Shown piece after piece: positions 45,296 through 53,174 of a DNA stretch of 64,000 nt; the stretch's first letter is position 1; each line of letters begins with the position of its first letter. The stretch lies in the NCBI GenBank assembly GCA_963709355.1, contig CAVPVY010000005.1:2356001-2420000 (forward strand), written 5' to 3'. The notes beneath the pieces were generated by a model that worked only from the letters and a program-made list of their open reading frames with translations, did no database searches and was not told the origin of the DNA. A program made the position numbers and the translations under genes. The DNA comes from PLOWO2-12-38-17 sp963709355. Lineage in GTDB: Bacteria > Planctomycetota > Brocadiia > Brocadiales > Brocadiaceae.

Positions 45296-46278
45296 TTAAT
45301 GATTGATGCTCCCCACGTCAATCCTCCTCCAAATGCAACCAGCATCACAATGCTTCCTTTGCGGAGACGCTTTGTCTTTCGGGCTTCATCAAGTGCTATT
45401 GGGACAGAGGCAGAAGAGGTATTTCCATATTTGTCTATATTTACAAATACCTTTTCAAATGGCAATCCAAGTTTTCCCATGGTTGCTTCAATAATCCTCA
45501 GGTTGCTTTGGTGCGGAATAATTAAATCTATGTCTTCTATTTTTAATTTGTTTTTCTTTACCGTTTCTCTGATTATATTCGTTAATTTATTAATTGCCAG
45601 TTTGAATACTTCTCTTCCCCTGAACTGTATAAAATGCATTCGTTTTCTAACAGATTCTATAGAAGCCGGATTTTTGGCTCCTCCTCCAGGCATTATAAGT
45701 ACATCTGTTTGTGAGCCATCTGCAGCGAGATTTGTTGAAATGATTTCGTGCCTTGTACTACTTCTTTGTAAGATAACAGCGCCTGCGCCATCGCCAAACA
45801 AGACACAGGTTGTACGATCTGAATAATCCGTTATTTTAGACAAACATTCGGCCCCGACAACGAGAACAGTATTAGCCATTCCAGAGTTTATAAAACTTTC
45901 TCCAATAGCCATAGCATAAATAAATCCAGAACATGCTGCAAGTATATCAAAGGCGCATGCTCGCGTTGCCCCTATTTTTTTCTGTATATAGCAGGAAGTG
46001 GAGGGGAAAAAGTGGTCCGGCGTTATGGTTGAAGTAATAATTATGTCAATATTTTTTGGTGAAACTTTGGCGTCTTTGATTGCTCTTAGTGAAGCCTTTG
46101 CGCCAAGATCGGATGTTGTTACTCCATTCTCGATAATACGACGCTCTTTAATGCCTGTTCGTTTGACAATCCAGTCATTGCTAGTATCAATCATTCTCTC
46201 TAGAGCATAGTTGGTCAAAACCTTTTTAGGAAGGTAGGAACCGATACCTGTAATTGAAGCTTTTAAATTCTGTTGCAT
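45289..46278 (-). CDS. fabH: 3-Oxoacyl-[acyl-carrier-protein] synthase III
   Basis: A 329-residue condensing enzyme that starts fatty acid synthesis. Catalytic Cys in FDILAACSGFIYAM, His in LIIPHQSNLRI and Asn in KYGNTSSASVPIAL. NDWIVKRTGIKERRI is the usual N-terminal signature. It lies between plsX and fabD in the normal order. Confidence 0.97.
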   Translation of the reverse strand: MQQNLKASITGIGSYLPKKVLTNYALERMIDTSNDWIVKRTGIKERRIIENGVTTSDLGAKASLRAIKDAKVSPKNIDIIITSTITPDHFFPSTSCYIQKKIGATRACAFDILAACSGFIYAMAIGESFINSGMANTVLVVGAECLSKITDYSDRTTCVLFGDGAGAVILQRSSTRHEIISTNLAADGSQTDVLIMPGGGAKNPASIESVRKRMHFIQFRGREVFKLAINKLTNIIRETVKKNKLKIEDIDLIIPHQSNLRIIEATMGKLGLPFEKVFVNIDKYGNTSSASVPIALDEARKTKRLRKGSIVMLVAFGGGLTWGASIIKW

Positions 46279-46323
46279 TATAATTTTTTAGTTAATTTAG
46301 AGGATATATTGGTAGTTAAATTA

Positions 46324-47339
46324 TCAAGTAACATTAGCTGTGAGCGCATCTGTCTTTTCTATTTCAGAAATAATATGCTCGTTTACCGCATTATTTGATA
46401 ATTGTAAAGCAAGTCTTATGGCATTATTAATAGCTTTGGAATCGGACCTCCCATGACATATAATGCAAACCCCGTTGACTCCAAGCAAAGGTACCCCTCC
46501 ATATTCTGCAAAATCCATTTTATTCTTTAAAGGCAGAAGCGCGGATTTACATAACCCCAATCCTAATTTTGTCCAGAAACTTTTCATTGCCTCATCCTTA
46601 ATCGTTGCCAGAAGGTTCATAGCAAGTCCTTCTGCAAACTTCAATAAGATGTTTCCAACAAAACCTTCACAAACAACAACATCTGCTTTGTTATCAAATA
46701 TTTCACGACCTTCGACATTTCCCACAAAGTTTAAATGCGAGCTGGAAAGAAGCGCAAAGGACTCTTTTACAAGGTCATTACCCTTTGCATCCTCTTCGCC
46801 GATGTTTAAAATTCCAATTTTTGGATTTTCTATACCCAAGATATATTTGCTGTAAATTGATGCCATCAAACCGTATTGGAAAAGATGTATTGGTTTGCAG
46901 GCAATATTTGCTCCCACGTCAATGATTAAACATACACCATGTCGAGTCGGAAGAGGGACGGCAATACCTGGACGCCGAACCCCTTTCAGGGTTCTTAAAT
47001 GCATGGTTGACGCAGCTACCGCAGCGCCTGTATGTCCTGCACTGACAATAGCGGCAGCTTTACCATTCGCCACAAGCTCTATACTGCGAGTGATTGACGA
47101 ATTAGGTTTTTGGCGTATGGAATAAGTCGCGGGGTCGTGCATACCAACCACTTGAGTTGCATGATGGATGGTAATATTCTTCGGAATGGATTTCCAAGAG
47201 TCTAATTCTCGCCGTATTGCTATTTCATCGCCAACCAAAGCAATTTCACTATCCGAAAATTGTTGTGCAGCCAGATCGCCCCCTTAACAATTTCGTGTGG
47301 AGCCTTATCCCCACCCATTGCATCTACCGCAACTTTCAT
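46324..47339 (-). CDS. plsX: Phosphate acyltransferase PlsX, frameshifted
   Basis: The frame from 47238 down gives 304 residues (GHTGAAVAASTMHL, LIIDVGANIACKPIHL, VVCEGFVGNILLKFAEG) but lacks the N-terminus. That part is present upstream: ATG 47339 reads MKVAVDAMGGDKAPHEIVKG. The break is in a run of five G (plus-strand CCCCC at about 47279-47283); one more G would join it as GGDLAAQQFSDSEIALVGDE. So the gene is complete apart from a one-base deletion, most simply a homopolymer error. PlsX makes acyl-phosphate for PlsY (24139-24783). Confidence 0.9.
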
Positions 47340-47344
47340 AAATC

Positions 47345-47567
47345 TTACCTTTCAACAGCTATAACCTGTTTACCTCGATAGTAGCCGCAGTTAGGACAAA
47401 CAGTGTGTGGTTGGGTTGTTTGTTTGCAATGTGAACAAATATATAGTTTGACCGTATATCGCCCTTTTCTATGTTTTCTCAAGCGGAATAACAGGAGGCG
47501 TTAACTTGTCATGCGTGCGTCTTTTGCGTGTTCTGGAATTCGAAAACCTTCTCTTTGGATTAGGCAT
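47345..47567 (-). CDS. rpmF: 50S ribosomal protein L32, frameshifted
   Basis: ATG 47567 reads MPNPKRRFSNSRTRKRRTHD then KLTPPVIPLEKT and a stop; from the next frame RKGRYTVKLYICSHCKQTTQ continues to HTVCPNCGYYRGKQVIAVER with TAA at 47345. The N-terminal PxPKRRxSxxRxxxRR and the CxxC...CxxC zinc ribbon are those of L32. The span of 223 bases is one too many, so one base is inserted near 47470-47480. The order rpmF-plsX-fabH is the classical one. Essential status makes a sequencing error likely. Confidence 0.85.
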
Positions 47568-47846
47568 TTGTCACCTCTATTATAAAATTATTGATTCTCA
47601 AAAAAAAGAAGTACAGGAAAAACCAAATGGCGGTTAAACTTGCCTGCAAGTCTTTCCGGTACTTCATTATAATCTTTCGGATTAAATTGTAAATATATAA
47701 TCTGACACCTGTTAATGTTACATTAGCATCTATACGTTGTTGTTGAACTAAAAGATTTTATACATGCATACTGTTATTGTCAAGCGAAAACCTACAAGGG
47801 AGTGTAAAGTATATAGACATGGGTAACAGTTTATGTAATATGATAT

Positions 47847-47867
47847 GCCTATCCCATAGGGATAGGC
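47847..47867. promoter_or_regulatory. Hairpin in the IS leader, loop ATA
   Basis: GCCTATCCC (47847-47855) and GGGATAGGC (47859-47867) around ATA. Same stem as in copy 1, loop inverted. Confidence 0.7.
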
Positions 47868-47885
47868 GACTTACTAAATTTTTTT

Positions 47886-48863
47886 ATGGAGATGTTACCC
47901 ATGCCCAAGTATTATTACGATCAACTTAGTCGAAAAAGGTTAGCCTGGATGCTCATGTATAAAAAGATTAATAACGTCTCAAAGGTATGCCTGTATTTTG
48001 GCATATCTCGTAAATGTTTCTATAAATGGCTTAAACGTTACGAAGACTCAGGAGGTGACCCTGCAAGCCTCATTGATCGCTCAAAACGTCCCAGACGCTC
48101 CCCTATGCTTACCCATAAATATATTCAGTCTATCATAATAAGACTTCGTAAAACCACTTCCTTCGGCCCCGACCGTATACGGCTGTTCTTATTGAAGGAC
48201 TATAATATCTCGCTTCCAAGGTCCACCATATACGCCACTTTAAAACGCAACGGACTCATTGAGAAACCCAAGAAGATGCACAGAAAACCTAAGTGTTATC
48301 AGATGCCCTCTCCAGGATACCTACAGGTAGATATAAAGCTGCTGGGCGGCTACAGACCCGGGAGCTTTGTTCAGTACTCCGCTCAGGACGACTCTACCAG
48401 GATCAAATTCACCAAACTTTACCAGGAACGCTCTACATCTAACTCCCTGGACTTCTTGCAATATATATTCAGACGCTTTCCTTTCAAGATCAGGCACATC
48501 AGGACCGACAACGACGCCGTCTTTACCAATGCTTACACCGGTGAACCCAAAACCCATCCCTTACGGCAGCCCAAGACACATCCTTTTACCCTGTCGTGCA
48601 TGGGGTTGGGTATAAAACACAATCTCAATAGGCCTTCTTGTCCAGAGCAAAACGGCAAGGTAGAAAGGTCTCATAGAACCGATGGAGAAGAGTTTTTCCG
48701 TTTACAAAAAACTCGGAATCTTGACCTCCTTGTAAAAGAACGTAAAAAATACGATGAATTCTTTAACAACAAAAGACCACACATGGGGCTTCAGGGGTGG
48801 ACTCCACTGCAAAAATTACAAACTTTTCCTAATTACAAAAGTGTTACCTATGTCTATAGCTAA
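47886..48863 (+). CDS. IS481-family transposase (copy 2)
   Basis: 325 residues, intact, with the same HTH and DDE residues as the copy at 31502. The one amino-acid difference is KHNLNRPSCPEQ (Asn for Lys). As in copy 1, the ATG 15 bases downstream (47901) has the better ribosome site. Both transposases appear functional. Confidence 0.96.
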   Translation: MEMLPMPKYYYDQLSRKRLAWMLMYKKINNVSKVCLYFGISRKCFYKWLKRYEDSGGDPASLIDRSKRPRRSPMLTHKYIQSIIIRLRKTTSFGPDRIRLFLLKDYNISLPRSTIYATLKRNGLIEKPKKMHRKPKCYQMPSPGYLQVDIKLLGGYRPGSFVQYSAQDDSTRIKFTKLYQERSTSNSLDFLQYIFRRFPFKIRHIRTDNDAVFTNAYTGEPKTHPLRQPKTHPFTLSCMGLGIKHNLNRPSCPEQNGKVERSHRTDGEEFFRLQKTRNLDLLVKERKKYDEFFNNKRPHMGLQGWTPLQKLQTFPNYKSVTYVYS

Positions 48864-48867
48864 TACA

Positions 48868-49216
48868 TATTTATTAGCAACTACTAAAATTTAACCGCCT
48901 AAACATTTGACTCAAAAGCAGTAATGCTAAAATCCAAGATGCTAACAGCAGATTTATAAAAAGTTTTACAAAACAACCATAATACTAGATAATGTAATAC
49001 GTTCAATGGAAAAGCTATTCCCAAAAGATTGGAGTCTATTTTCATGGTAAAATTATATTTGTATTGAAAATTATAATTAAATTTGATTCCATTATACACG
49101 TCTTGGAACAGTATAAGAAAACTATACAATACATAAATAATAGCAACTATATTAGAAAATTCAAAATATCACATCATGAGCAATCTTAATATCAACCCAC
49201 AAAAACAAAAACCTTT
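48868..49216. other. AT-rich gap after IS copy 2
   Basis: 349 bases, very AT-rich, no convincing gene, terminator or repeat seen. Confidence 0.4.
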
Positions 49217-49990
49217 ATGATTACCATTTTCTTTGCCCTGAGCCAGGAAATTTCATGCCTAAAATCAAAAGTAAATATCATAAAAAAGATTCGGCATGCC
49301 AATGCCTTAGCATATCAATCTGAATTTTGCGGTTTTCCACTAACCTTAGTTCAAACGGGCATGGGCAAAAATGTGCCTGAAATTATCAAATATTTATCAA
49401 AACATCTCAAGATACAATTAATGGTTTCATCCGGTTTTGCAGGCAGCGTTAAACAAACAATAGAAATCGGTGACCTAGTTATTGGCAAACACGTACTATA
49501 TTCATCTCAAGAAACATTTGGAAGAGACATTAAAATTGAATCAACCCTTACTTGCGACAGACCATTCGTTGACTTAGCTATTAAACAAAGCAGGACTGCA
49601 AACATCAAAGCGCATTGCGGCGATGTCCTTACAGTTAATAATATAATCGCTCAATCATCAACTAAAAAACAAATTGGGTACGCCACCTCAGCAATAGCTA
49701 TAGATATGGAATCACATATAATAGCTGAACAGGCAAATATGACGGGGATTCCATTTATTGTAATACGCTCAATTTCTGACGGAGTAAATGAAGACGTTGA
49801 AGTAAACAAAAATATGGTAACTAATCACGGAAACGTCAACGTATCGGCTACTATGCTCCACTTATTAAAAAAGCCACATAAAATTCCCAACCTTAATCGT
49901 CTCAGAAAACAGACAAAACATGCAAAAAGCAGCTTATCAGCATTCTTTCCAGATTTTATTACACAAGTCTATAATACTTTGTTAACATAA
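49217..49990 (+). CDS. Nucleoside phosphorylase/nucleosidase-family protein (MTAN-like)
   Basis: A 257-residue protein of the PNP/UDP phosphorylase superfamily. MITIFFALSQEISCLKS is the first strand; LVQTGMGKN and SSGFAGSVKQTIEIGDLVIG form the phosphate/ribose loop; IAIDMESHIIAEQAN carries the Met-Glu substrate motif. Family members cleave methylthioadenosine, S-adenosylhomocysteine, futalosine or act in hopanoid synthesis (HpnG). mtnA two genes downstream favours methylthioadenosine salvage, but the C-terminal 45 residues are unusual and the substrate is uncertain. Confidence 0.8.
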   Translation: MITIFFALSQEISCLKSKVNIIKKIRHANALAYQSEFCGFPLTLVQTGMGKNVPEIIKYLSKHLKIQLMVSSGFAGSVKQTIEIGDLVIGKHVLYSSQETFGRDIKIESTLTCDRPFVDLAIKQSRTANIKAHCGDVLTVNNIIAQSSTKKQIGYATSAIAIDMESHIIAEQANMTGIPFIVIRSISDGVNEDVEVNKNMVTNHGNVNVSATMLHLLKKPHKIPNLNRLRKQTKHAKSSLSAFFPDFITQVYNTLLT

Positions 49991-50008
49991 AGCATTATGA
50001 GGTGAATA

Positions 50009-50512
50009 ATGAACAGTAAAAAAATTGGAATTGTAATGGGTAGCAACTCTGATCTCCCAATAATGAAGGAAGCAATAAGCATACTAAATGAATTTGAAGT
50101 GGATTTTGATTTAAATATTATTTCAGCCCATCGCACCCCTGAAAGAGCTCACTCATACGCATTAGAAGCAGAAAAGAAATATGCTGTAATTATTGCTGCT
50201 GCTGGAGGCGCTGCACATCTGGCTGGCGTTATAGCAAGTTTAACGCCCATCCCCGTTATTGGTGTTCCAATGCAGACATCCGGCTTGGGTGGATTGGATT
50301 CCCTTCTATCCATGGTACAAATGCCCTCAGGCGTTCCTGTAGCCACAATGAGCATTGGGAAATCCGGCGCCATTAACGCCGCATTATTAGCCATCCAAAT
50401 AATAAGCATCACAGATACAAACTTAAGGGATAAAATTATTACGTTTAAGAAGAAACTCTCTGATGAAGTATTGAGGAAGGACGCAGAAATTACAAAAGAA
50501 CTAGGTTCGTAA
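50009..50512 (+). CDS. purE: N5-carboxyaminoimidazole ribonucleotide mutase
   Basis: A 167-residue class I PurE: IGIVMGSNSDLPIMKEAISI, ISAHRTPERAHSYA and AAAGGAAHLAGVIASLTPIP. It rearranges N5-CAIR to CAIR in purine synthesis and normally forms an octamer. purK is not in the window. It lies 18 bases after the nucleosidase gene and 19 before mtnA. Confidence 0.97.
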   Translation: MNSKKIGIVMGSNSDLPIMKEAISILNEFEVDFDLNIISAHRTPERAHSYALEAEKKYAVIIAAAGGAAHLAGVIASLTPIPVIGVPMQTSGLGGLDSLLSMVQMPSGVPVATMSIGKSGAINAALLAIQIISITDTNLRDKIITFKKKLSDEVLRKDAEITKELGS

Positions 50513-50531
50513 TAATCACAAAGGAGGTGAG

Positions 50532-51581
50532 ATGCCATTACCAACGATTGAATGGGAAGGAGACATCAATGGTCGTATTAAATTAATTGACCAAACATTG
50601 CTTCCCCTTGAACTAAAATATGTTTACTGTGAAGATATTAAAAGCATCTGGCACGCAATTAAAACACTAATGGTCAGAGGCGCACCAGCGATAGGTATTG
50701 CCGGCGCCATGGGAATAGTTCTCGGTATCAAGAATATAAACACAAGCGACACAAATACATTTTTAAGTGAACTAATGCGTGTAAAAGATTATCTTGGGTC
50801 TTCGCGCCCCACCGCAGTAAATCTATTCTGGGGACTGGCACGCATGGAGCAGGTTGCATCCGAAAACAAAAATAAACCAGTTAAAGAAATAAAAGATATA
50901 CTCTTAAAAGAAGCAATAAAGATACAAAACGAAGATAAAGAAATTTGCAGAAAGATTGGAGAAAATGGGGCAGCATTAATTACAGATGGCAACGGGGTGT
51001 TAACGCATTGTAACGCCGGCGGTCTGGCAACTGCCGACTATGGCACTGCATTAGCCGTGATGTTTAAAGCAAAAGAACAGGGCAAACGTTTCAAGGTCTT
51101 TTCAGATGAGACACGTCCATTATTACAAGGTGCAAGATTAACCGCATGGGAGCTTATACATGCAGGCATAGACGTTACATTAATATGCGATAACATGGCT
51201 GCACATGTAATGAAACTGGGAAAGATTCAATGCGTAATTGTCGGGGCAGACAGGATTGCCGCCAATGGCGATACAGCCAATAAAATTGGCACATACGGCG
51301 TATCAATTCTGGCAAAGGAACATGGAATACCCTTTTATGTTGCAGCACCAGTTTCAACCTTCGATTTAAATACAAAATCAGGAAATGAGATTCCCATTGA
51401 AGAACGTTCGCCAGAAGAAGTCACAAGCGGATTCGGGAAAAGAACAGCACCGGAAGGGGTCAAGGTGTTTAATCCAGCATTTGATGTAACGCCTGCAAGA
51501 AATATCACTGCTATAATTACAGAAAAGGGTGTAATTAATAACCCTTCAACTGAAAATATAAAAAACATTATTGGAAAGTAA
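50532..51581 (+). CDS. mtnA: S-methyl-5-thioribose-1-phosphate isomerase
   Basis: A 349-residue protein of the eIF2B-alpha-like family. MVRGAPAIGIAGAMGI, LTHCNAGGLATADYGTALAV (active Cys in HCNAGG) and VGADRIAANGDTANKIGTYG are diagnostic of MtnA. It turns methylthioribose 1-phosphate into the ribulose form in methionine salvage. A perfect AAGGAGGTGA ribosome site stands directly before the ATG, suggesting strong translation. Confidence 0.95.
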   Translation: MPLPTIEWEGDINGRIKLIDQTLLPLELKYVYCEDIKSIWHAIKTLMVRGAPAIGIAGAMGIVLGIKNINTSDTNTFLSELMRVKDYLGSSRPTAVNLFWGLARMEQVASENKNKPVKEIKDILLKEAIKIQNEDKEICRKIGENGAALITDGNGVLTHCNAGGLATADYGTALAVMFKAKEQGKRFKVFSDETRPLLQGARLTAWELIHAGIDVTLICDNMAAHVMKLGKIQCVIVGADRIAANGDTANKIGTYGVSILAKEHGIPFYVAAPVSTFDLNTKSGNEIPIEERSPEEVTSGFGKRTAPEGVKVFNPAFDVTPARNITAIITEKGVINNPSTENIKNIIGK

Positions 51582-51644
51582 ATCTGACTTGTAATATAAA
51601 AGTGAAAACCAAGTAAATAAAAATAATAAAATCGGAGATTTTCT

Positions 51645-51989
51645 ATGCGATTCTGTAAACAATTAATACTACTGATAGTAAGCTCAATACTTCCACTAAC
51701 AATTTTAAGCTGTGGCGGTAACAGGGTTAATGTTGAGTTCAAGACATCACCGCAAATCTACGTTGATGATTCAAGGACAGACCCTGACCAATTAAATAGG
51801 GAGTTAGAATACGACTTAAGAGAGACAGAGAAGAAGCGCAGGCAGAAGCAACAAGCGGCAGAAACCGCAGCGAAGGCAAAAACAGAAGCAGAACGAAATG
51901 CTAGGGTAGAACAGAAGCTATTGGAACAAACAACCAAAGAGGAAATATCAAAACCAGAAAATACAGAACAATCACCGACGCTAAAATGA
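51645..51989 (+). CDS. Small lipoprotein with charged coiled tail
   Basis: A 114-residue protein. A hydrophobic start (LILLIVSSILPLTILSCGGN) ends in a lipobox-like LSCGG, so Cys about 23 should be lipidated. The rest is hydrophilic, with a Lys/Glu/Ala/Gln-rich stretch (KKRRQKQQAAETAAKAKTEA) likely to be a coiled coil. No family recognised. A terminator follows at 52035. Confidence 0.65.
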   Translation: MRFCKQLILLIVSSILPLTILSCGGNRVNVEFKTSPQIYVDDSRTDPDQLNRELEYDLRETEKKRRQKQQAAETAAKAKTEAERNARVEQKLLEQTTKEEISKPENTEQSPTLK

Positions 51990-52034
51990 TTAATTAAAGA
52001 AAAGATTTGATTTTCTGTTAATCATTGATAAACA

Positions 52035-52059
52035 AAATAGATTTGATAATCTATTTTTT
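52035..52059 (+). terminator. Terminator after the lipoprotein gene
   Basis: AAATAGATT (52035-52043) pairs with AATCTATTT (52048-52056) around TGAT, followed by more T. It ends the nucleosidase-purE-mtnA-lipoprotein run. Confidence 0.75.
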
Positions 52060-52136
52060 AAAAACCAGTGGTCATTTTAAAAAATGAATTCACTAAAAAT
52101 TCTTTAAATCAAAACTATCATGCAATAATTTGTTTC

Positions 52137-52467
52137 TTAAATGTCCAAATGATTGTCCTTTACTAGTACCGGGTCATAAAGCTCCACTCTGTGGTTAAAA
52201 CCACCGCCAGCCACAACCGCAATGATATCACCCTTACAAACAAATGTCCTTCTTTAACTTTTCGCCTTTATGAGATGCTTTCATCGAGCTTTAACGAAAA
52301 ATACTCAACGACTGGCAGCTCAGTAACAAGTCCATTCTCTTTTACAACTTTGCAAAAAAGCTATTTGGAATAAGTTGTTCAGGCGTGATGTCACCCGTCC
52401 CAATATCCTCTTGAATAGCATGTTGAATAAGGGTACCTATCTTTTTTGGTTCAAATGTAATTTTCAT
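52137..52467 (-). pseudogene. nadC: Nicotinate-nucleotide pyrophosphorylase remnant
   Basis: ATG 52467 reads MKITFEPKKIGTLIQHAIQE then DIGTGDITPEQLIPN, the N-terminus of NadC, followed by a stop. Other frames continue KENGLVTELPVVEYFSLKLD, then GDIIAVVAG joined directly to GGGFNHRVELYDPVLVKDNH and a stop. In complete NadC the last motif lies far from the preceding segment, so an internal part is missing, and everything after KDNH is gone. Frameshifts, a deletion and truncation make a true pseudogene. The gap 52468-52720 shows no gene. Confidence 0.75.
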
Positions 52468-52720
52468 AATAGAACAAGCCTATCGTTTACTTTTCTAACA
52501 GATTCTTTTTAAACTACATATTCTAAACAAAACTCCTTTTATTTTTTTATATTACATACAAATACCCTCATCTACAAGAATATCCAGATATGTTTTTGAA
52601 GTTCCAAAACAAAAAATTTATGGTCATTAGTTGAGTTTTTGCTAGTAAATTGCTATATATGTTGTATATTATACACAATTCTTAAAACCATTATACCCCA
52701 ATATAAGGAGTATAAAAGCA

Positions 52721-53065
52721 ATGAACACTATTTCTTCTTTGAATCACATCACAGCGGAAGATATAAAGTCAATCACAAACAGCGGAGTTTATAGCCGAGG
52801 GCTTTCATATTGCAAAAATGGACATGTTTGTAATTTAAAATCTGATGAAAGAAGTCCGAGCGTCTTTGGAAAATCAATAGAAAATAATCGTTATAATATA
52901 GAACTATCAGCACCAGTAATACGGACCAATCTGTACAAAATCACACTCGTTCCTTACCTTCATGCTGATATAAATAACCCTGGATGTATTGAGTTGTCTC
53001 CCGTTTCAAAATTAAAAGGTCCCAATAAAAACAATCAAACCTTTTTTGCAAAAAATTTGATTTAA
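52721..53065 (+). CDS. Truncated SWIM-zinc-finger-type N-terminal fragment
   Basis: A 114-residue ORF. LNHITAEDIKSITNSGVYSR followed by GLSYCKNGHVCNLKSDE resembles the N-terminal domain before the CxCx(n)CxH finger of SWIM proteins, but no finger follows; the last 40 residues look unrelated. Likely a degraded remnant beside the nadC remnant. AAGGAG precedes the ATG, so it may still be translated. Confidence 0.45.
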   Translation: MNTISSLNHITAEDIKSITNSGVYSRGLSYCKNGHVCNLKSDERSPSVFGKSIENNRYNIELSAPVIRTNLYKITLVPYLHADINNPGCIELSPVSKLKGPNKNNQTFFAKNLI

Positions 53066-53174
53066 CAATACCAAAAATGACTGTATAGCGAACGTAAACA
53101 AAATTATCCTAAAATCAGTACATTTAACAACGAGTTTTTAACAAAACAACTAATAACTTTAACAGAATTTATGT

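Larger units (their letters stand above)
47803..48867 (+). mobile_element. IS481-family insertion sequence, copy 2
   Basis: Same 1065 bp, ends and orientation as copy 1. I saw two base substitutions and the hairpin loop difference. Unlike copy 1 it has no target-site duplication: the left flank ends CTACAAGGGAG and the right begins TATTTATTAGC. It lies between rpmF and the nucleosidase gene. Confidence 0.93.

Noticed and set aside
31419..48867. 17-kb composite transposon between the two IS copies
   Set aside because: The interior is housekeeping (der, dnaJ, groEL, fab), and copy 2 has no target duplication; the outer ends do not share a duplication either.
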